Origin: Bog-473 sp963770645
GTDB taxonomy: Bacteria; Actinomycetota; Acidimicrobiia; Acidimicrobiales; RAAP-2
Assembly (NCBI GenBank): GCA_963770645.1
Contig: CAVYQL010000004.1
Location: 620,001 to 684,000, forward strand
Length of the DNA stretch: 64,000 bases
Direction of reading: 5' to 3'
The position numbers and the translations under genes were made by a program. Positions 1 through 9,242 of the stretch are shown piece by piece. Position 1 is the first letter of the stretch, and each line of letters begins with the position of its first letter. A model generated the notes under the pieces. That model made no database searches, was not told the origin of the DNA, and saw only the letters and a list, made by a program, of their open reading frames with translations.

Positions 1-2
1 GC

Positions 3-251
3 GATCCGGCTGGGGCGACCGGGTCGATCGCCTGGGACAGCTGGGGAGGATCCGAGGCAACGGGCACGGGCATCGCCTTGTACGCCGCTCCTGGCCAACC
101 CGAAGTCGACGGCTCGGACCAACCTGCGACCGTTGTCGCATTCGACCTCGGGTCTTGTGACGGACAGCTCATGTATCAGGCCTACGACGTCTACTTCCCC
201 CAGTTCGGACAGAGCTTCGACCCGTCTGAGGCCCTGACGTTCTGCAACTGA
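3..251 (+). CDS. C-terminal end of an unknown, probably exported protein (partial)
   Basis: The first 250 bases hold one open frame without a start, ending in TGA, so only the last 82 residues are visible. They are rich in Gly, Asp, Ser and aromatic residues, with short runs such as WDSWGGSE and YFPQFGQSF and no hydrophobic span. This looks like a secreted or surface domain rather than a cytoplasmic enzyme. I recognise no family. The next gene lies on the opposite strand and converges on it, with 38 bases between the stops. Confidence 0.55.
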   Translation, partial: DPAGATGSIAWDSWGGSEATGTGIALYAAPGQPEVDGSDQPATVVAFDLGSCDGQLMYQAYDVYFPQFGQSFDPSEALTFCN

Positions 252-289
252 TCGACGTCATCCCAAGGGAGCTCGAGAGCCCACCGTGC

Positions 290-1978
290 CTAGCCCGCTC
301 GGCTGAACGAGACGCGGCTGACCGAGGGAGCGGCCGAGCCGCCCACTGCGCCTGACCCGACCGACGACGCCGTCGCGGCCGACGCCGCCTCGCGGGCGTG
401 GTAGCTCGAACGCGTGAGCGGCGAGGCCTCCACGTGGGCGAGGCCGAGCGCGGTGCCCGCCTCGCGTAAACGGTCGAATTCGTCGGGAGTCCAGTAGCGC
501 GCCACCGGCAGGTGGTCGCGACTGGGGCGCAGGTACTGCCCGATGGTGACGATGGACACGCCCACACCGCGGAGGTCGGCCATGGTGGCCACCACCTCGT
601 CCTCTCGCTCGCCCAGCCCCACCATGAGGCCGGACTTGGTGACCAGGCCGGCCGCGCCGGCGCGCGCGAGCACGCCGAGACTGCGCGCGTAGCCGGCGGA
701 GGGTCGCACTGCCCGCTGGAGCCGGGCCACTGTCTCGATGTTGTGGTTCAACACGTCGGGCCGGGCGCCGAAGATCTCGTCGAGCGATGCCGCGTCGCCC
801 CGGCAGTCCGAGATCAGCACCTCCACCGTCGTCGCGGGCCGGCGTGCCCGGATGGCCCCGACGGTACGCGCCATCGCCCCCGCACCCCCGTCGGGCAGAT
901 CGTCACGGGCGACGCAGGTCACGACGGCATGGCCCAGGCGCATGCGCGCCACCGCCTCGGCGACGCGCTCGGGCTCGTCGGGCGACAGCGGCAGCGGGTG
1001 GCTCGTGTCGACCTGGCAGAAGCCGCACGCCCGCGTGCAGCGCTCGCCGTTGATCATGAACGTCGCCGTCCCGTCCGCCCAGCACTCGTAGATGTTGGGG
1101 CAGCCCGCCTCCTCGCAGACCGTCACCAGCCCGAGGTCGTGGACGGTGGCACCCAGCTGCCGGTAGCCCGCGCCGATGCGCACGGGGACACGGATCCACG
1201 GCGGCTTGCGTTGCCCGATGTCGAGCCCATCCTCGGGCGAAACACCGGCCTGACGCAGGCGCCGCAACAGGGGCCGTTCACCGGCCGCCCATGTCGCCGG
1301 TGCGCTCGGACCGGTCACGACCGCGTAGTGCTCGGTGCCACCCGGCCCGAACACTTCGGCGGCGCGCGCCACGAAGGCGGCTGCGACCTCGTCCATCGAC
1401 ACGTCGACCCCCTCTGCCTGCAGCGAGGTCACGCCGCGGTCGGCGATCCCGCACGGCACGATGTGGCCGAACATGGCGAGATCGGTCGTCACGTTGAGGG
1501 CCACGCCGTGCACGGTGCGCCTCCGGCCCGGTGCGCTGCGCAGGGTCCGCACGCCGATGGCTGCGATCTTGCGCGGAGTCGGACCGTCGGCGTCGATCCA
1601 TGCACCTGGATATTCGGCCACCGCGCTGGCCCCCGGCAGGCCGAGGTCGGCCAGCGTCTCGATCACGATCCGCTCCAGAGAGTGCACGTGCGCCGGACCG
1701 GCCGCCGGTTCGTCGGGCACCGAGACGACGGGATAGGCGACCAGCTGCCCGGGCCCGTGGTAGGTGACGTCGCCGCCGCGATCGGCCCGGGCGAGCACCG
1801 CACCGACGCGTGCTGGCTCCACCAGGACGTGGCCCATGTCGGCGTGCACGCCGAGCGTGTAGGTGTGCGGGTGCTGCAGGACGAGCAGGTAGTCGTCGGC
1901 CGCGTCGCGCGCCAACGCGTGCTGCAGGACGTCAGCCTCGTGGTACGGGACGATCCCGAGCGAGCGGATCCGCAGCAC
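290..1978 (-). CDS. lipA: LipB-LipA fusion: octanoyltransferase plus lipoyl synthase
   Basis: One uninterrupted 562-residue frame carries both enzymes of protein lipoylation. Residues 1 to about 225 are LipB: the RGGDVTYHGPGQ motif (67-78), a conserved Lys in PRKIAAIGVR (K137) and the catalytic Cys in IVPCGI (C176). LipB moves octanoate from acyl carrier protein to the lipoyl domain. From about residue 255 follows LipA, a radical-SAM sulfur insertase: auxiliary cluster cysteines C288, C293 and C299, and the CxxxCxxC motif C314, C318, C321. The C-terminal RSSYHARE matches the end of the LipA core; a Ser/Ala-rich tail follows. The start is GTG, 11 bases after the E2 gene, so E2 and the enzyme that lipoylates it are co-transcribed. 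The two proteins are normally separate. The symbol refers to the second half. Confidence 0.93.
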   Translation of the reverse strand: MLRIRSLGIVPYHEADVLQHALARDAADDYLLVLQHPHTYTLGVHADMGHVLVEPARVGAVLARADRGGDVTYHGPGQLVAYPVVSVPDEPAAGPAHVHSLERIVIETLADLGLPGASAVAEYPGAWIDADGPTPRKIAAIGVRTLRSAPGRRRTVHGVALNVTTDLAMFGHIVPCGIADRGVTSLQAEGVDVSMDEVAAAFVARAAEVFGPGGTEHYAVVTGPSAPATWAAGERPLLRRLRQAGVSPEDGLDIGQRKPPWIRVPVRIGAGYRQLGATVHDLGLVTVCEEAGCPNIYECWADGTATFMINGERCTRACGFCQVDTSHPLPLSPDEPERVAEAVARMRLGHAVVTCVARDDLPDGGAGAMARTVGAIRARRPATTVEVLISDCRGDAASLDEIFGARPDVLNHNIETVARLQRAVRPSAGYARSLGVLARAGAAGLVTKSGLMVGLGEREDEVVATMADLRGVGVSIVTIGQYLRPSRDHLPVARYWTPDEFDRLREAGTALGLAHVEASPLTRSSYHAREAASAATASSVGSGAVGGSAAPSVSRVSFSRAG

Positions 1979-1989
1979 GGGCCGCTCCC

Positions 1990-3537
1990 TCAGAGTTCCG
2001 CGGCCCAGTCGCGGGTGCCGAGGAGCTCGGCCACCCGCGCCAAGAAGAGGGAGACGTAGGCGCCATCGACGGCGCGGTGGTCCCAGCTCACCCCGAGGAT
2101 GCCGGTCGAGTGAATGGCGATCGACTCCGAGCCGTCCGGCTGCGTCACCACGACCGGCCGGCGCGCGATCCCGTCGGTCGCCAGGATGGCCACCTGAGGC
2201 TGGTTGATGATCGGGACCGTGAAGTAGGTGCCGAACGGGCCGTCGTTGGTGATGGAGAAGGTGCCGCCGGCGATGTCGTCGGCGTTGAGTTGCCGCCCGC
2301 GCGCCCGCTCCGCCAGGTCGCGTATCCGGCGCGCCACACCGCGCAGGGTGACCTCTTCGGCCCGGTGGATGACCGGGACGATCAAACCCTCGTGCGACAG
2401 GTCGACGGCGATGCCCAGGTTGACCTCGGCATGCACCAGGAGTGCCTCCTCGACGACCGACGCATTCAGCAGGGGGAAGTCACGCAACGCTTCGACGGTC
2501 GCGCGGGCGACGAAGGGCAGGTAAGTGAGCGCGAAGCCCTCCTCGGCCCTGAATCGATCACCCCATGCCGTGCGCACCCGCTCGACGGCCTCGAAGTCGA
2601 CCTCGTTCGCGATGAAGGCGTGGGGCGAGGTCGCCTTCGAGCGCACCATGTGCTCTGCGGTGCGCCGCCGCATGTTTGAGAAGGGCACGAGCTGGTCCCC
2701 CGCGGCGCGAAACGACGCCATCGACACGGGCGGGGTCGCGGGGACGACCCGCGCTGGTGAGGCTGCGACGGTCGCGGGCGCCGCTGGCAGCGGTGGCGTT
2801 GGCGTTGGTGCTGGCGCGGCCGGCGTTGGTGCTGGCGGCGCTGGCGTTGGCGCTGCCGGCGTTGGTGCGACGGGCGCCTCGGGAACGGTCGACGCTGCCG
2901 GCGCGGTGTGGGCCGCGGCGCGGCGAGCGTCCGCGGCCCGCAAGGCGTCCTCGCGCGTGATGCGTCCGCCTGCACCGGTACCGGTGACCTCAGTCTCGCT
3001 GATGCCGTTCTCCGCGAGGATCTTGCGCACCATCGGCGAGAGGAGCAGGGGTTCTGGTCGCTCACCGTCGCTCGACGGGGCTGTTGCCGCCGCCGCCGGC
3101 GCCGGCGCCGGCGCCGGTGACGGAGGCGGTGGTGGTGGGGTGGGCGCCGCGGCGGGGGGTGGCGCCGCGGGTGCGGGCTGGGGTGGGGACGGCGGAGGTG
3201 GTGGTGGTGCCGAAGGGGGCGGTGGTGGGGGCGCGGACTCGGTCGGTGCTGACGACGTCTCGGCGATCGGTGTCGCGGGCGCGCCGGACGTCCCGGCGCC
3301 GTCGCCGTCGCCGATCACGGCGAGCTTCACACCGACTTCGACCGTCTCGCCCTCAGGGACGAGGATCTCGGTAAGGACGCCGGCCGCGGGCGAAGGCACC
3401 TCGGAGTCGACCTTGTCGGTCGAGACCTCGAAGAGAGGCTCGTCACGCTCGATGGTGTCGCCGACCGCTTTCATCCAGCGGGTGATCGTGCCCTCGGTGA
3501 CCGTCTCACCGAGTTGCGGCATCATCACATCAGCCAA
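1990..3537 (-). CDS. sucB: 2-oxoacid dehydrogenase E2 component (dihydrolipoamide acyltransferase)
   Basis: This 515-residue protein is the acyltransferase core of a 2-oxoacid dehydrogenase complex. It has one N-terminal lipoyl domain with the lipoylated Lys in STDKVDSE (K42), a long Pro/Ala linker of repeated PAPTPAAP-like units, a peripheral-subunit-binding domain (SPMVRKILAENGI) and a C-terminal catalytic domain ending with DHRAVDGAYVSLF, which holds the catalytic His and Asp. The start is TTG and overlaps the end of lpdA by 8 bases. Such genes are often named SucB, but in actinobacteria this E2 commonly serves pyruvate dehydrogenase; the neighbouring aceE and lpdA favour that here. Only one lipoyl domain is present, whereas some actinobacterial E2 proteins have two or three. 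Confidence 0.92.
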   Translation of the reverse strand: MADVMMPQLGETVTEGTITRWMKAVGDTIERDEPLFEVSTDKVDSEVPSPAAGVLTEILVPEGETVEVGVKLAVIGDGDGAGTSGAPATPIAETSSAPTESAPPPPPPSAPPPPPPSPPQPAPAAPPPAAAPTPPPPPPSPAPAPAPAAAATAPSSDGERPEPLLLSPMVRKILAENGISETEVTGTGAGGRITREDALRAADARRAAAHTAPAASTVPEAPVAPTPAAPTPAPPAPTPAAPAPTPTPPLPAAPATVAASPARVVPATPPVSMASFRAAGDQLVPFSNMRRRTAEHMVRSKATSPHAFIANEVDFEAVERVRTAWGDRFRAEEGFALTYLPFVARATVEALRDFPLLNASVVEEALLVHAEVNLGIAVDLSHEGLIVPVIHRAEEVTLRGVARRIRDLAERARGRQLNADDIAGGTFSITNDGPFGTYFTVPIINQPQVAILATDGIARRPVVVTQPDGSESIAIHSTGILGVSWDHRAVDGAYVSLFLARVAELLGTRDWAAEL

Positions 3538-4945
3538 GGTGGAGTCCCCTTCCGGTCAGTGCCTGCATCGTCTCACCGAATGTCTCGGACAGCGACGGGT
3601 GCGGCTGGAGGAATTGTGCGACCTCGTCGGGGAAGGCCTCCCAGTTGACGGCGAGATAGCCGCCGCTCAACTGCTCGGTCACCCACGGGCCGCACATGTG
3701 CACGCCGAGGATCCGTCCGGCGGTGCCGTCGGGGCGCCTCTCGGCCACGATCTTCACCAGGCCCTCGGTGTCACCGATGATCTGGGCCCGGCTGTTTCCC
3801 CCGAACGGGTCCTTCTTGGTCACGACCTCGTAGCCCGCCGCCTTCGCCTGCGCCTCGGTCATGCCGCAGAACGCCACTTCGGGGTGGCAGTAGATGGCCC
3901 AGGGGACCTTGCCGTTGTCGACCGGCACCACAGGCTCGCCGAGCATGCCCTTGACCGCGACGATGGCCTCGGCGAAACCGACGTGAGCGAGCTGTGGTGT
4001 GCCGGCCACGATGTCGCCCACGGCCCAGACGCCGTCGACGTTGGTGCGCTGGTACTCGTCGGTCTCGACGAAACCGCGCTCGTTGATGTGGACGCCGACC
4101 CCGTCGGCCACCAACCCTTCGGTGCGGGGGCGCCGGCCAACCGACACGACGATGGCTTCGACGTCCCACGACAGCTCGCCCGCCCTCACGGTCGTGACGG
4201 TGAAATCGGTCGACGGGGAGTGCGACTCCACCTTGACTCCGGTCACGATGTCGATGCCGCGCTTCTTGAAGGCTCGGACCACCACCCGCACCAGGTCGTC
4301 GTCGCACCCCGGAAGGATCGCGTCGAGCGCCTCGAGGATCGTGACCTTCGAGCCGAGGTCGGCGAGGAGCGAGGCGAATTCGCAGCCCACGACGCCGCCG
4401 CCGATGACGACGACCGAGGCGGGGAGCTTGCGCAGGTCCAAGAACTCGTCCGAGGTCATGACCCAGCGGCCGTCGACTTCAAAACCCGGGAGCAGGTGGG
4501 GCACCGAGCCGGAGGCCAGGACGACGTTGCGGCCGCTGATGACGCGGCCGGCGTCCTCTCCGTCGACGACCTCGACCTGAAGCCCCGGCTTGAGCGTGCC
4601 GGTGCCGATCAGCGTGGTGACTTTGCGGCCCTTGAGGAGCCCGGCCAGGCCCTTCCAGAGCTTGTCGACGACGGCGATCTTGCGGTCCTGGCTCCTCGAG
4701 AAGTCGACGGTGAACCCGGGGACGTCGAACCCGAACTCCTTGGACCCCTCGATGGTGCGTTGCACCGACGCCGTCTCGAGGAATTCCTTGGCGGGGATGC
4801 ACCCCCGGTGGAGGCAGGTCCCGCCGACCTTGTCACGCTCGACGATGGCCACGGAGAGTCCGGCTGCGGCACCGTAGAGCGCGGTCGCGTAGCCGCCGGG
4901 CCCGCCGCCGATCACGACGATGTCGAACTCGTCCTCTGCGCTCAT
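3530..4945 (-). CDS. lpdA: Dihydrolipoyl dehydrogenase (E3)
   Basis: The flavoprotein E3 reoxidises dihydrolipoamide on E2 with NAD+. The 471-residue product begins MSAEDEFDIVVIGGGPGGY, the FAD-binding Rossmann motif, followed by the redox disulfide GGTCLHRGCIPAK (C44, C49). A second nucleotide-binding GGG motif for NAD lies near residue 180 (VVIGGGVVGCEFAS), and the C-terminal dimer interface carries HPSLSE with the active-site His. I chose the ATG directly before that homology; the frame stays open further upstream, but those residues are low-complexity and unlike the family. It is the first gene of the unit lpdA-E2-lipBA and its stop overlaps the E2 start. Confidence 0.94.
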   Translation of the reverse strand: MSAEDEFDIVVIGGGPGGYATALYGAAAGLSVAIVERDKVGGTCLHRGCIPAKEFLETASVQRTIEGSKEFGFDVPGFTVDFSRSQDRKIAVVDKLWKGLAGLLKGRKVTTLIGTGTLKPGLQVEVVDGEDAGRVISGRNVVLASGSVPHLLPGFEVDGRWVMTSDEFLDLRKLPASVVVIGGGVVGCEFASLLADLGSKVTILEALDAILPGCDDDLVRVVVRAFKKRGIDIVTGVKVESHSPSTDFTVTTVRAGELSWDVEAIVVSVGRRPRTEGLVADGVGVHINERGFVETDEYQRTNVDGVWAVGDIVAGTPQLAHVGFAEAIVAVKGMLGEPVVPVDNGKVPWAIYCHPEVAFCGMTEAQAKAAGYEVVTKKDPFGGNSRAQIIGDTEGLVKIVAERRPDGTAGRILGVHMCGPWVTEQLSGGYLAVNWEAFPDEVAQFLQPHPSLSETFGETMQALTGRGLHLG

Positions 4946-5133
4946 CGGTCGTCCTCTTCCTCTGTGCTCACGGTCGTCCGGCCCCGGTCGGCTCCCCCGA
5001 ACTACTCGATCGCACCGGATGGAGTCCTCTGCCGCCCTGCGCGTGCTAACGCCTGAGCCTACCGGTCGGTCAGGCGATTCCCGTCCGGCGTCGGTCACTG
5101 TAAAGGGGACACCGGTCACGGTGAAAGACCGCG

Positions 5134-5598
5134 TCAGCCGCTCGTACCGACCCCCGAATCGGCCGCCTGCGTGGCGAGCTCGTCCACCCGGTCGTTCCAG
5201 CGGTCACCCGAGTGTCCCTTGACCCATCGGAAGCTGACGTCGACGTCGTCGCCAAGCGCGAGCGCGAGCAGCGGCTCCCACAGGTCTCGGTTGGCGACGG
5301 GCTTGTTGGCCGTGTTCTTCCAGTTGCGCCGTTGCCAGCCCCTCCACCACTCGTCGGTGAAGCACTTGACCACGTAGGTCGAGTCGCTCACCACCAAGAT
5401 CCCGCCCGGTGCGTCTTCCCTGAGGGCCCGCAGGGCCTCGAGCGCCGCTGCGATCTCCATGCGCTGGTTGGTGGTGTGGGGATCGGCCCCACTCGCGAAG
5501 GGCCCGTCGGGCACGGCCCAGGCCCATCCGCCCGGACCGGGGTTCCCGCGGCAGGCGCCGTCGGTGTACACGGTAAGAGCGGGGTGCCCGGCAGCCAT
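5134..5598 (-). CDS. rnhA: Ribonuclease HI
   Basis: The 154-residue product cleaves the RNA strand of RNA-DNA hybrids and is of normal RNase HI length. The four metal-binding acids are visible: D13 in YTDGACRGNPGPGG, E48 in NQRMEIAA, D72 in SDSTYVVKC and D139 in RVDELA, together with KGHSGD before the last one. I start at the ATG giving MAAGHPAL; a second ATG 33 bases upstream gives a non-conserved extension. It is divergent from aceE, with a 66-base gap. Confidence 0.93.
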   Translation of the reverse strand: MAAGHPALTVYTDGACRGNPGPGGWAWAVPDGPFASGADPHTTNQRMEIAAALEALRALREDAPGGILVVSDSTYVVKCFTDEWWRGWQRRNWKNTANKPVANRDLWEPLLALALGDDVDVSFRWVKGHSGDRWNDRVDELATQAADSGVGTSG

Positions 5599-5664
5599 GC
5601 CGAATGTGTAACACCCGCGACCGGTGGTCATGGCGGAGCCCTCGGTACCGGTACCGTTGGGTCG

Positions 5665-8380
5665 ATGCTGTTCGACGGGATCAGCCACCAGGTTCCAGAC
5701 ACCGACCCCGGCGAGACCGAGGAATGGCTCGACTCCTTTGACGCAATCGTCGACGCCAGCGGCCGGGCCCGGGCGCGCTACCTGCTCATGAAACTCCTCG
5801 AGCGGGCCCGCACGAAGCAGGTCGACTTCCCCGCCACCGTCTCCACGCCCTACGTCAACACCATCCCCGCCGACGCCGAGCCGTGGTTCCCCGGCGACGA
5901 ATACCAGGAGCGGCGCATCCGCGCCTACATCCGCTGGAACGCCGCGGCCATGGTCACCCGGGCCAACACGCGCACCGAAGGGATCGGCGGTCACCTCTCC
6001 ACCTACGCCAGCTCCGCGGCGCTCTACGAGGTCGGCTTCAACCACTTCTTCCGCGGCAAGGCCGACGGTGGTTTCGGCGACCAGGTCTACTTCCAAGGAC
6101 ACGCATCGCCGGGGATCTACGCCACCGCGTACGTCGAAGGTCGCTTGACCGAAAAGGAGCTCGACAACTTCCGCCACGAGGTCGGCGGCGGTGGCCTGCC
6201 CAGCTACCCGCACCCCCGCTCATTGCCCGACTTCTGGGAATACCCGACGGTCTCCATGGGGCTCGGGCCCATCGCCGCGATCTACCAGGCCCACGTCAAC
6301 CGCTACCTGCACCTGCGCCACCTCGTCGACACCAGCGGCAGTCGCGTCTGGTGTTTCGTCGGCGACGGCGAGATGGACGAACCCGAGTCGATCGGCGCGC
6401 TCGGCGTCGCCGGGCGCGAGCACCTCGACAACCTGATCTTCGTCGTCAACTGCAACCTGCAGCGGCTCGACGGGCCCGTCCGCGGCAACGGGAAGATCAT
6501 CCAAGAGCTCGAAGCGGTCTTCCGTGGCGCCGGCTGGAACGTGATCAAGGTCATCTGGGGCTCGCGCTGGGATGCGCTCTTGGCCAAGGACGTCGACGGC
6601 GTCCTGCTGGACCGCATGAACACCACGCTCGACGGGGAGTACCAGAAGCTGGCCGTCGAGTCGGGCGCCTACATCCGCGAGCACTTCTTCGGCCCCGATC
6701 CCCGCCTGCGCAAGATGGTCGAGGACCTGAGCGACGACGAGCTGGTCTCGCTCCCCCGGGGCGGGCACGACTACCGAAAGCTCTACGCCGCCTACAAGCT
6801 GGCGACCGAGCAGCACGGCGCCCCGACGGTGATCCTGGCCAAGACGATCAAGGGGTGGACCCTCGGCCCCGAGATCGAAGCCCGCAACGCGACGCACCAG
6901 ATCAAGAAGATGACCAAGGCGCAGCAGCGCACGCTGCCGCGACCGCCTGTACCTGACCGACGACATCCCCGACTCGGCGCTCGAGTCGGGCGGACCGCCC
7001 TACATCAGGCCGGCCGAGGGCTCCGACGCCATGCAGTACCTGCGGGCGCGCGGACGCGTGCTCGCCGGCCCCCTGCCCATCCGGGTTGTGCGGCCGACAC
7101 CCGCGCTGCGCCCCGACGCCAAGGTGTTCGAGGAGTTCGCCGCAGGGTCAGGGAAGCAGTCGGTGTCGACGACCATGGTGTTCGCCCGCCTCCTGCGCAA
7201 TCTGGTGCGCGACCCCACCGTGGGCCCGCTGGTGGCCCCCATTGTCTCGGACGAGGCGCGGACCTTCGGCCTCGAGCCGCTCATCGCCGAGGCCAAGATC
7301 TACGCGCCAGACGGCCAGAACTACGTCCCGGTCGACGCCGATCTGCCGCTGAACTACGCCGAGAGCTCCTCAGGCCAGGTCCTCCAGGAAGGCATCACGG
7401 AGGCGGGGGCGCTGGCCTCGTTCATCGCGTTGGCAACGGCCTACGCGACCTACGGGCAGCCGATGCTGCCCGTCTACCTCTTCTATTCGATGTTCGGCTT
7501 CCAACGAGTCGGCGACCTGGCCTGGGCACTCGGCGACATGCGCGGCCGCGGCATCCTGGCCGGCTGCACCGCTGGGCGCACGACGCTGATGGGCGAGGGC
7601 CTCCAGCACGACGACGGGCAGTCGCCGCTCCTCGCCTCCACCAACCCCGCCGCCGTGGTCTACGACGCGTCGTTCGCCTACGAGGTGGCCGTGATCATGG
7701 AGGCGGCGGTGACCGAGATCTTCGGTGCCGACCCCAAGGACCGCTTCTGGTACCTGACGCTCTACAACGAGACGTATCCCATGCCCCGACTCCCCGAGGG
7801 GGACGAGGGTGCGGCCGTCCGGCGCGGCATCATCGACGGCATCTACCGCTTCGCCCCGGCGGCCGAGACGAAGGCGAACGGCGACCTGCGCGCCTCACTG
7901 TGCTTCTCGGGACCGATGTGGAGCACCGCGCTGGAGGCACAGCATCTGCTGGCCGAGCTGTACAACGTGAGCGCCGACCTGTGGGCCGTCACGTCGTGGA
8001 CCAACCTGCGGACCGACGCGCTGGAGACCGAGCGCTGGAACCGCCTGCACCCCGAGGATCCGCCGCGCACCGCTCGCATCACGGCTGCACTGGGCAACGG
8101 ACTGGACCCCGTCGTCGCCATCACCGACTACATGCGCTCGGTTCCCGACCAGGTGTCGCGCTTCGTCGAGCGACCGTACACGTCGTTGGGCACGGACGGT
8201 TTCGGCCGCTCCGACGCCAGGGACGCGCTGCGCTCGTACTTCGAGGTGGACGCAGCCCATCTGGTGATCTCGGTGCTCCAGCAGCTCGCGAGCCGGGGAC
8301 GCCTCGATCGCGCCATCGTGTCGGCCGCCATCGCCGAAGCCGGGATCGACCCCGAACGCATCGCCCCGTTCAGGGTCTGA
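5665..8380 (+). CDS. aceE: Pyruvate dehydrogenase E1 component, homodimeric type, with an apparent frameshift
   Basis: This is the thiamine-diphosphate-dependent decarboxylase of the pyruvate dehydrogenase complex. The first part (frame from 5665) has the TPP motif GDGEMDEPES...NCNLQRLDGP and runs to QIKKMTKAQQRTL; the rest continues in the next frame from DRLYLTDDIPDS to PFRV at 8380. Removing one C at 6937-6938 restores a continuous 904-residue protein, the usual AceE length of about 900. Both halves remain well conserved, including the transketolase middle and C-terminal domains, so a sequencing error or very recent mutation is more likely than an old pseudogene. The partner genes E2, lpdA and lipBA lie just upstream on the other strand. 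Confidence 0.92.
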
Positions 8381-8412
8381 GGCCGGTCGCCCCCGCCTTC
8401 ACGCCCCCGCCT

Positions 8413-8736
8413 TCACTCGGTGAGCGCGGCCACGAACGCGGCCAGCACCTCCTCCGCACCCTCGGGCACGCTGAGGACCAGGGCGCGCCGCTCGGGCCCG
8501 ATGTCGATCGACACGTCGAAGAACGCGCAGCACTGCTTCTCGCGCTGGCCGAGGGACGCCGCCGCCACGAGCGCTTCGTCGGAATCGGCGAGCGTGAGCC
8601 GGACCGAGCTCGGTCCCGGGTCCACCGAAACGACGGCGGAAGCGACCAGATCGCGCCACTCGCCCACCCGGACCGCCAGCAACCCCTCCTCGAGGTCGCA
8701 CGCGATGGGGACGTCGCGCGCCGCGTCGGCGCTCAT
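8413..8736 (-). CDS. Small unknown protein with an EKQCC motif
   Basis: The product has 107 residues beginning MSADAARDVPIACDLEE. Its main feature is the adjacent cysteine pair in GQREKQCCAFFDVSIDI near residue 70, followed by an alternating strand pattern and a short C-terminal helix (EVLAAFVAAL). Similar CC motifs occur in small proteins associated with metal handling, but I cannot assign a family. Its ATG overlaps the stop of the upstream DinB gene as ATGA, which indicates translational coupling. It is the last gene of the Rrf2 - DinB - CC-protein chain. Confidence 0.72.
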   Translation of the reverse strand: MSADAARDVPIACDLEEGLLAVRVGEWRDLVASAVVSVDPGPSSVRLTLADSDEALVAAASLGQREKQCCAFFDVSIDIGPERRALVLSVPEGAEEVLAAFVAALTE

Positions 8737-9242
8737 CGCCGGTCGGCCGCCACGATGGCGTCCCGCGTGATCTCCATGTGGCCGAGATGCTGGAACAACT
8801 CTTCGAGGATGTGGAGAAACACGGCTCCCTTGGCCTCCTTGTACGGGTTCGGGTCCTCCGCGTTGCGCGACACGCTGGCCGGTGCGGCCCAAGAGTCGAA
8901 GTCGACCATGTCCTCGTGCAGCCGCCGGCGCGCCTGCTCGGTTCGGCGGACCAGCCCGGCCACGTCGCCCTGCGCCGCGAACTCAGCGGCCCGGTCACGC
9001 TGTACCGACCGTTCGGCCACTGTGGCGCCGGCCCAGAACTCCATGACGCCGAGGCAATGGGTCAGGATCACGAAGGGTGAATTGGCGTCGCGGAAGAGCG
9101 GGCGCCGGTTGGCCATGTCGTCGCCGAGCTCCTCGACGATGGACACCATCGCGCCCAGTGCCAGGTCGACGAACCACAGGTAATGCGCCGCCGACACGGC
9201 CACGGGTGGCCCGCCCCCGGGCTCAGTGGGCGATCCAGGCAT
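8733..9242 (-). CDS. DinB-family (DUF664) protein, putative thiol-dependent enzyme
   Basis: The 169-residue protein has the four-helix DinB layout. Histidines that usually bind the metal are visible in AAHYLWFVDL, LTHCLGVMEFW and EELFQHLGHMEI. In actinobacteria this fold includes mycothiol-dependent transferases and isomerases; the actual substrate is not evident. The frame opens at 9242, overlapping the end of the Rrf2 gene by 20 bases; a GTG at 9203 is an alternative start that removes the overlap and a Pro/Gly-rich leader. The following gene overlaps it by 4 bases. Confidence 0.8.
   Translation of the reverse strand: MPGSPTEPGGGPPVAVSAAHYLWFVDLALGAMVSIVEELGDDMANRRPLFRDANSPFVILTHCLGVMEFWAGATVAERSVQRDRAAEFAAQGDVAGLVRRTEQARRRLHEDMVDFDSWAAPASVSRNAEDPNPYKEAKGAVFLHILEELFQHLGHMEITRDAIVAADRR

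Noticed and set aside
512..2059. Long plus-strand open frame opposite lipBA
   Set aside because: It is antisense to a clearly conserved gene. Long antisense frames are common in GC-rich DNA, and its product is His/Arg/Gly-rich without any family pattern. The frames opposite E2/lpdA (2525-5056) and downstream of the aceE frameshift (to 9183) were rejected for the same reason.
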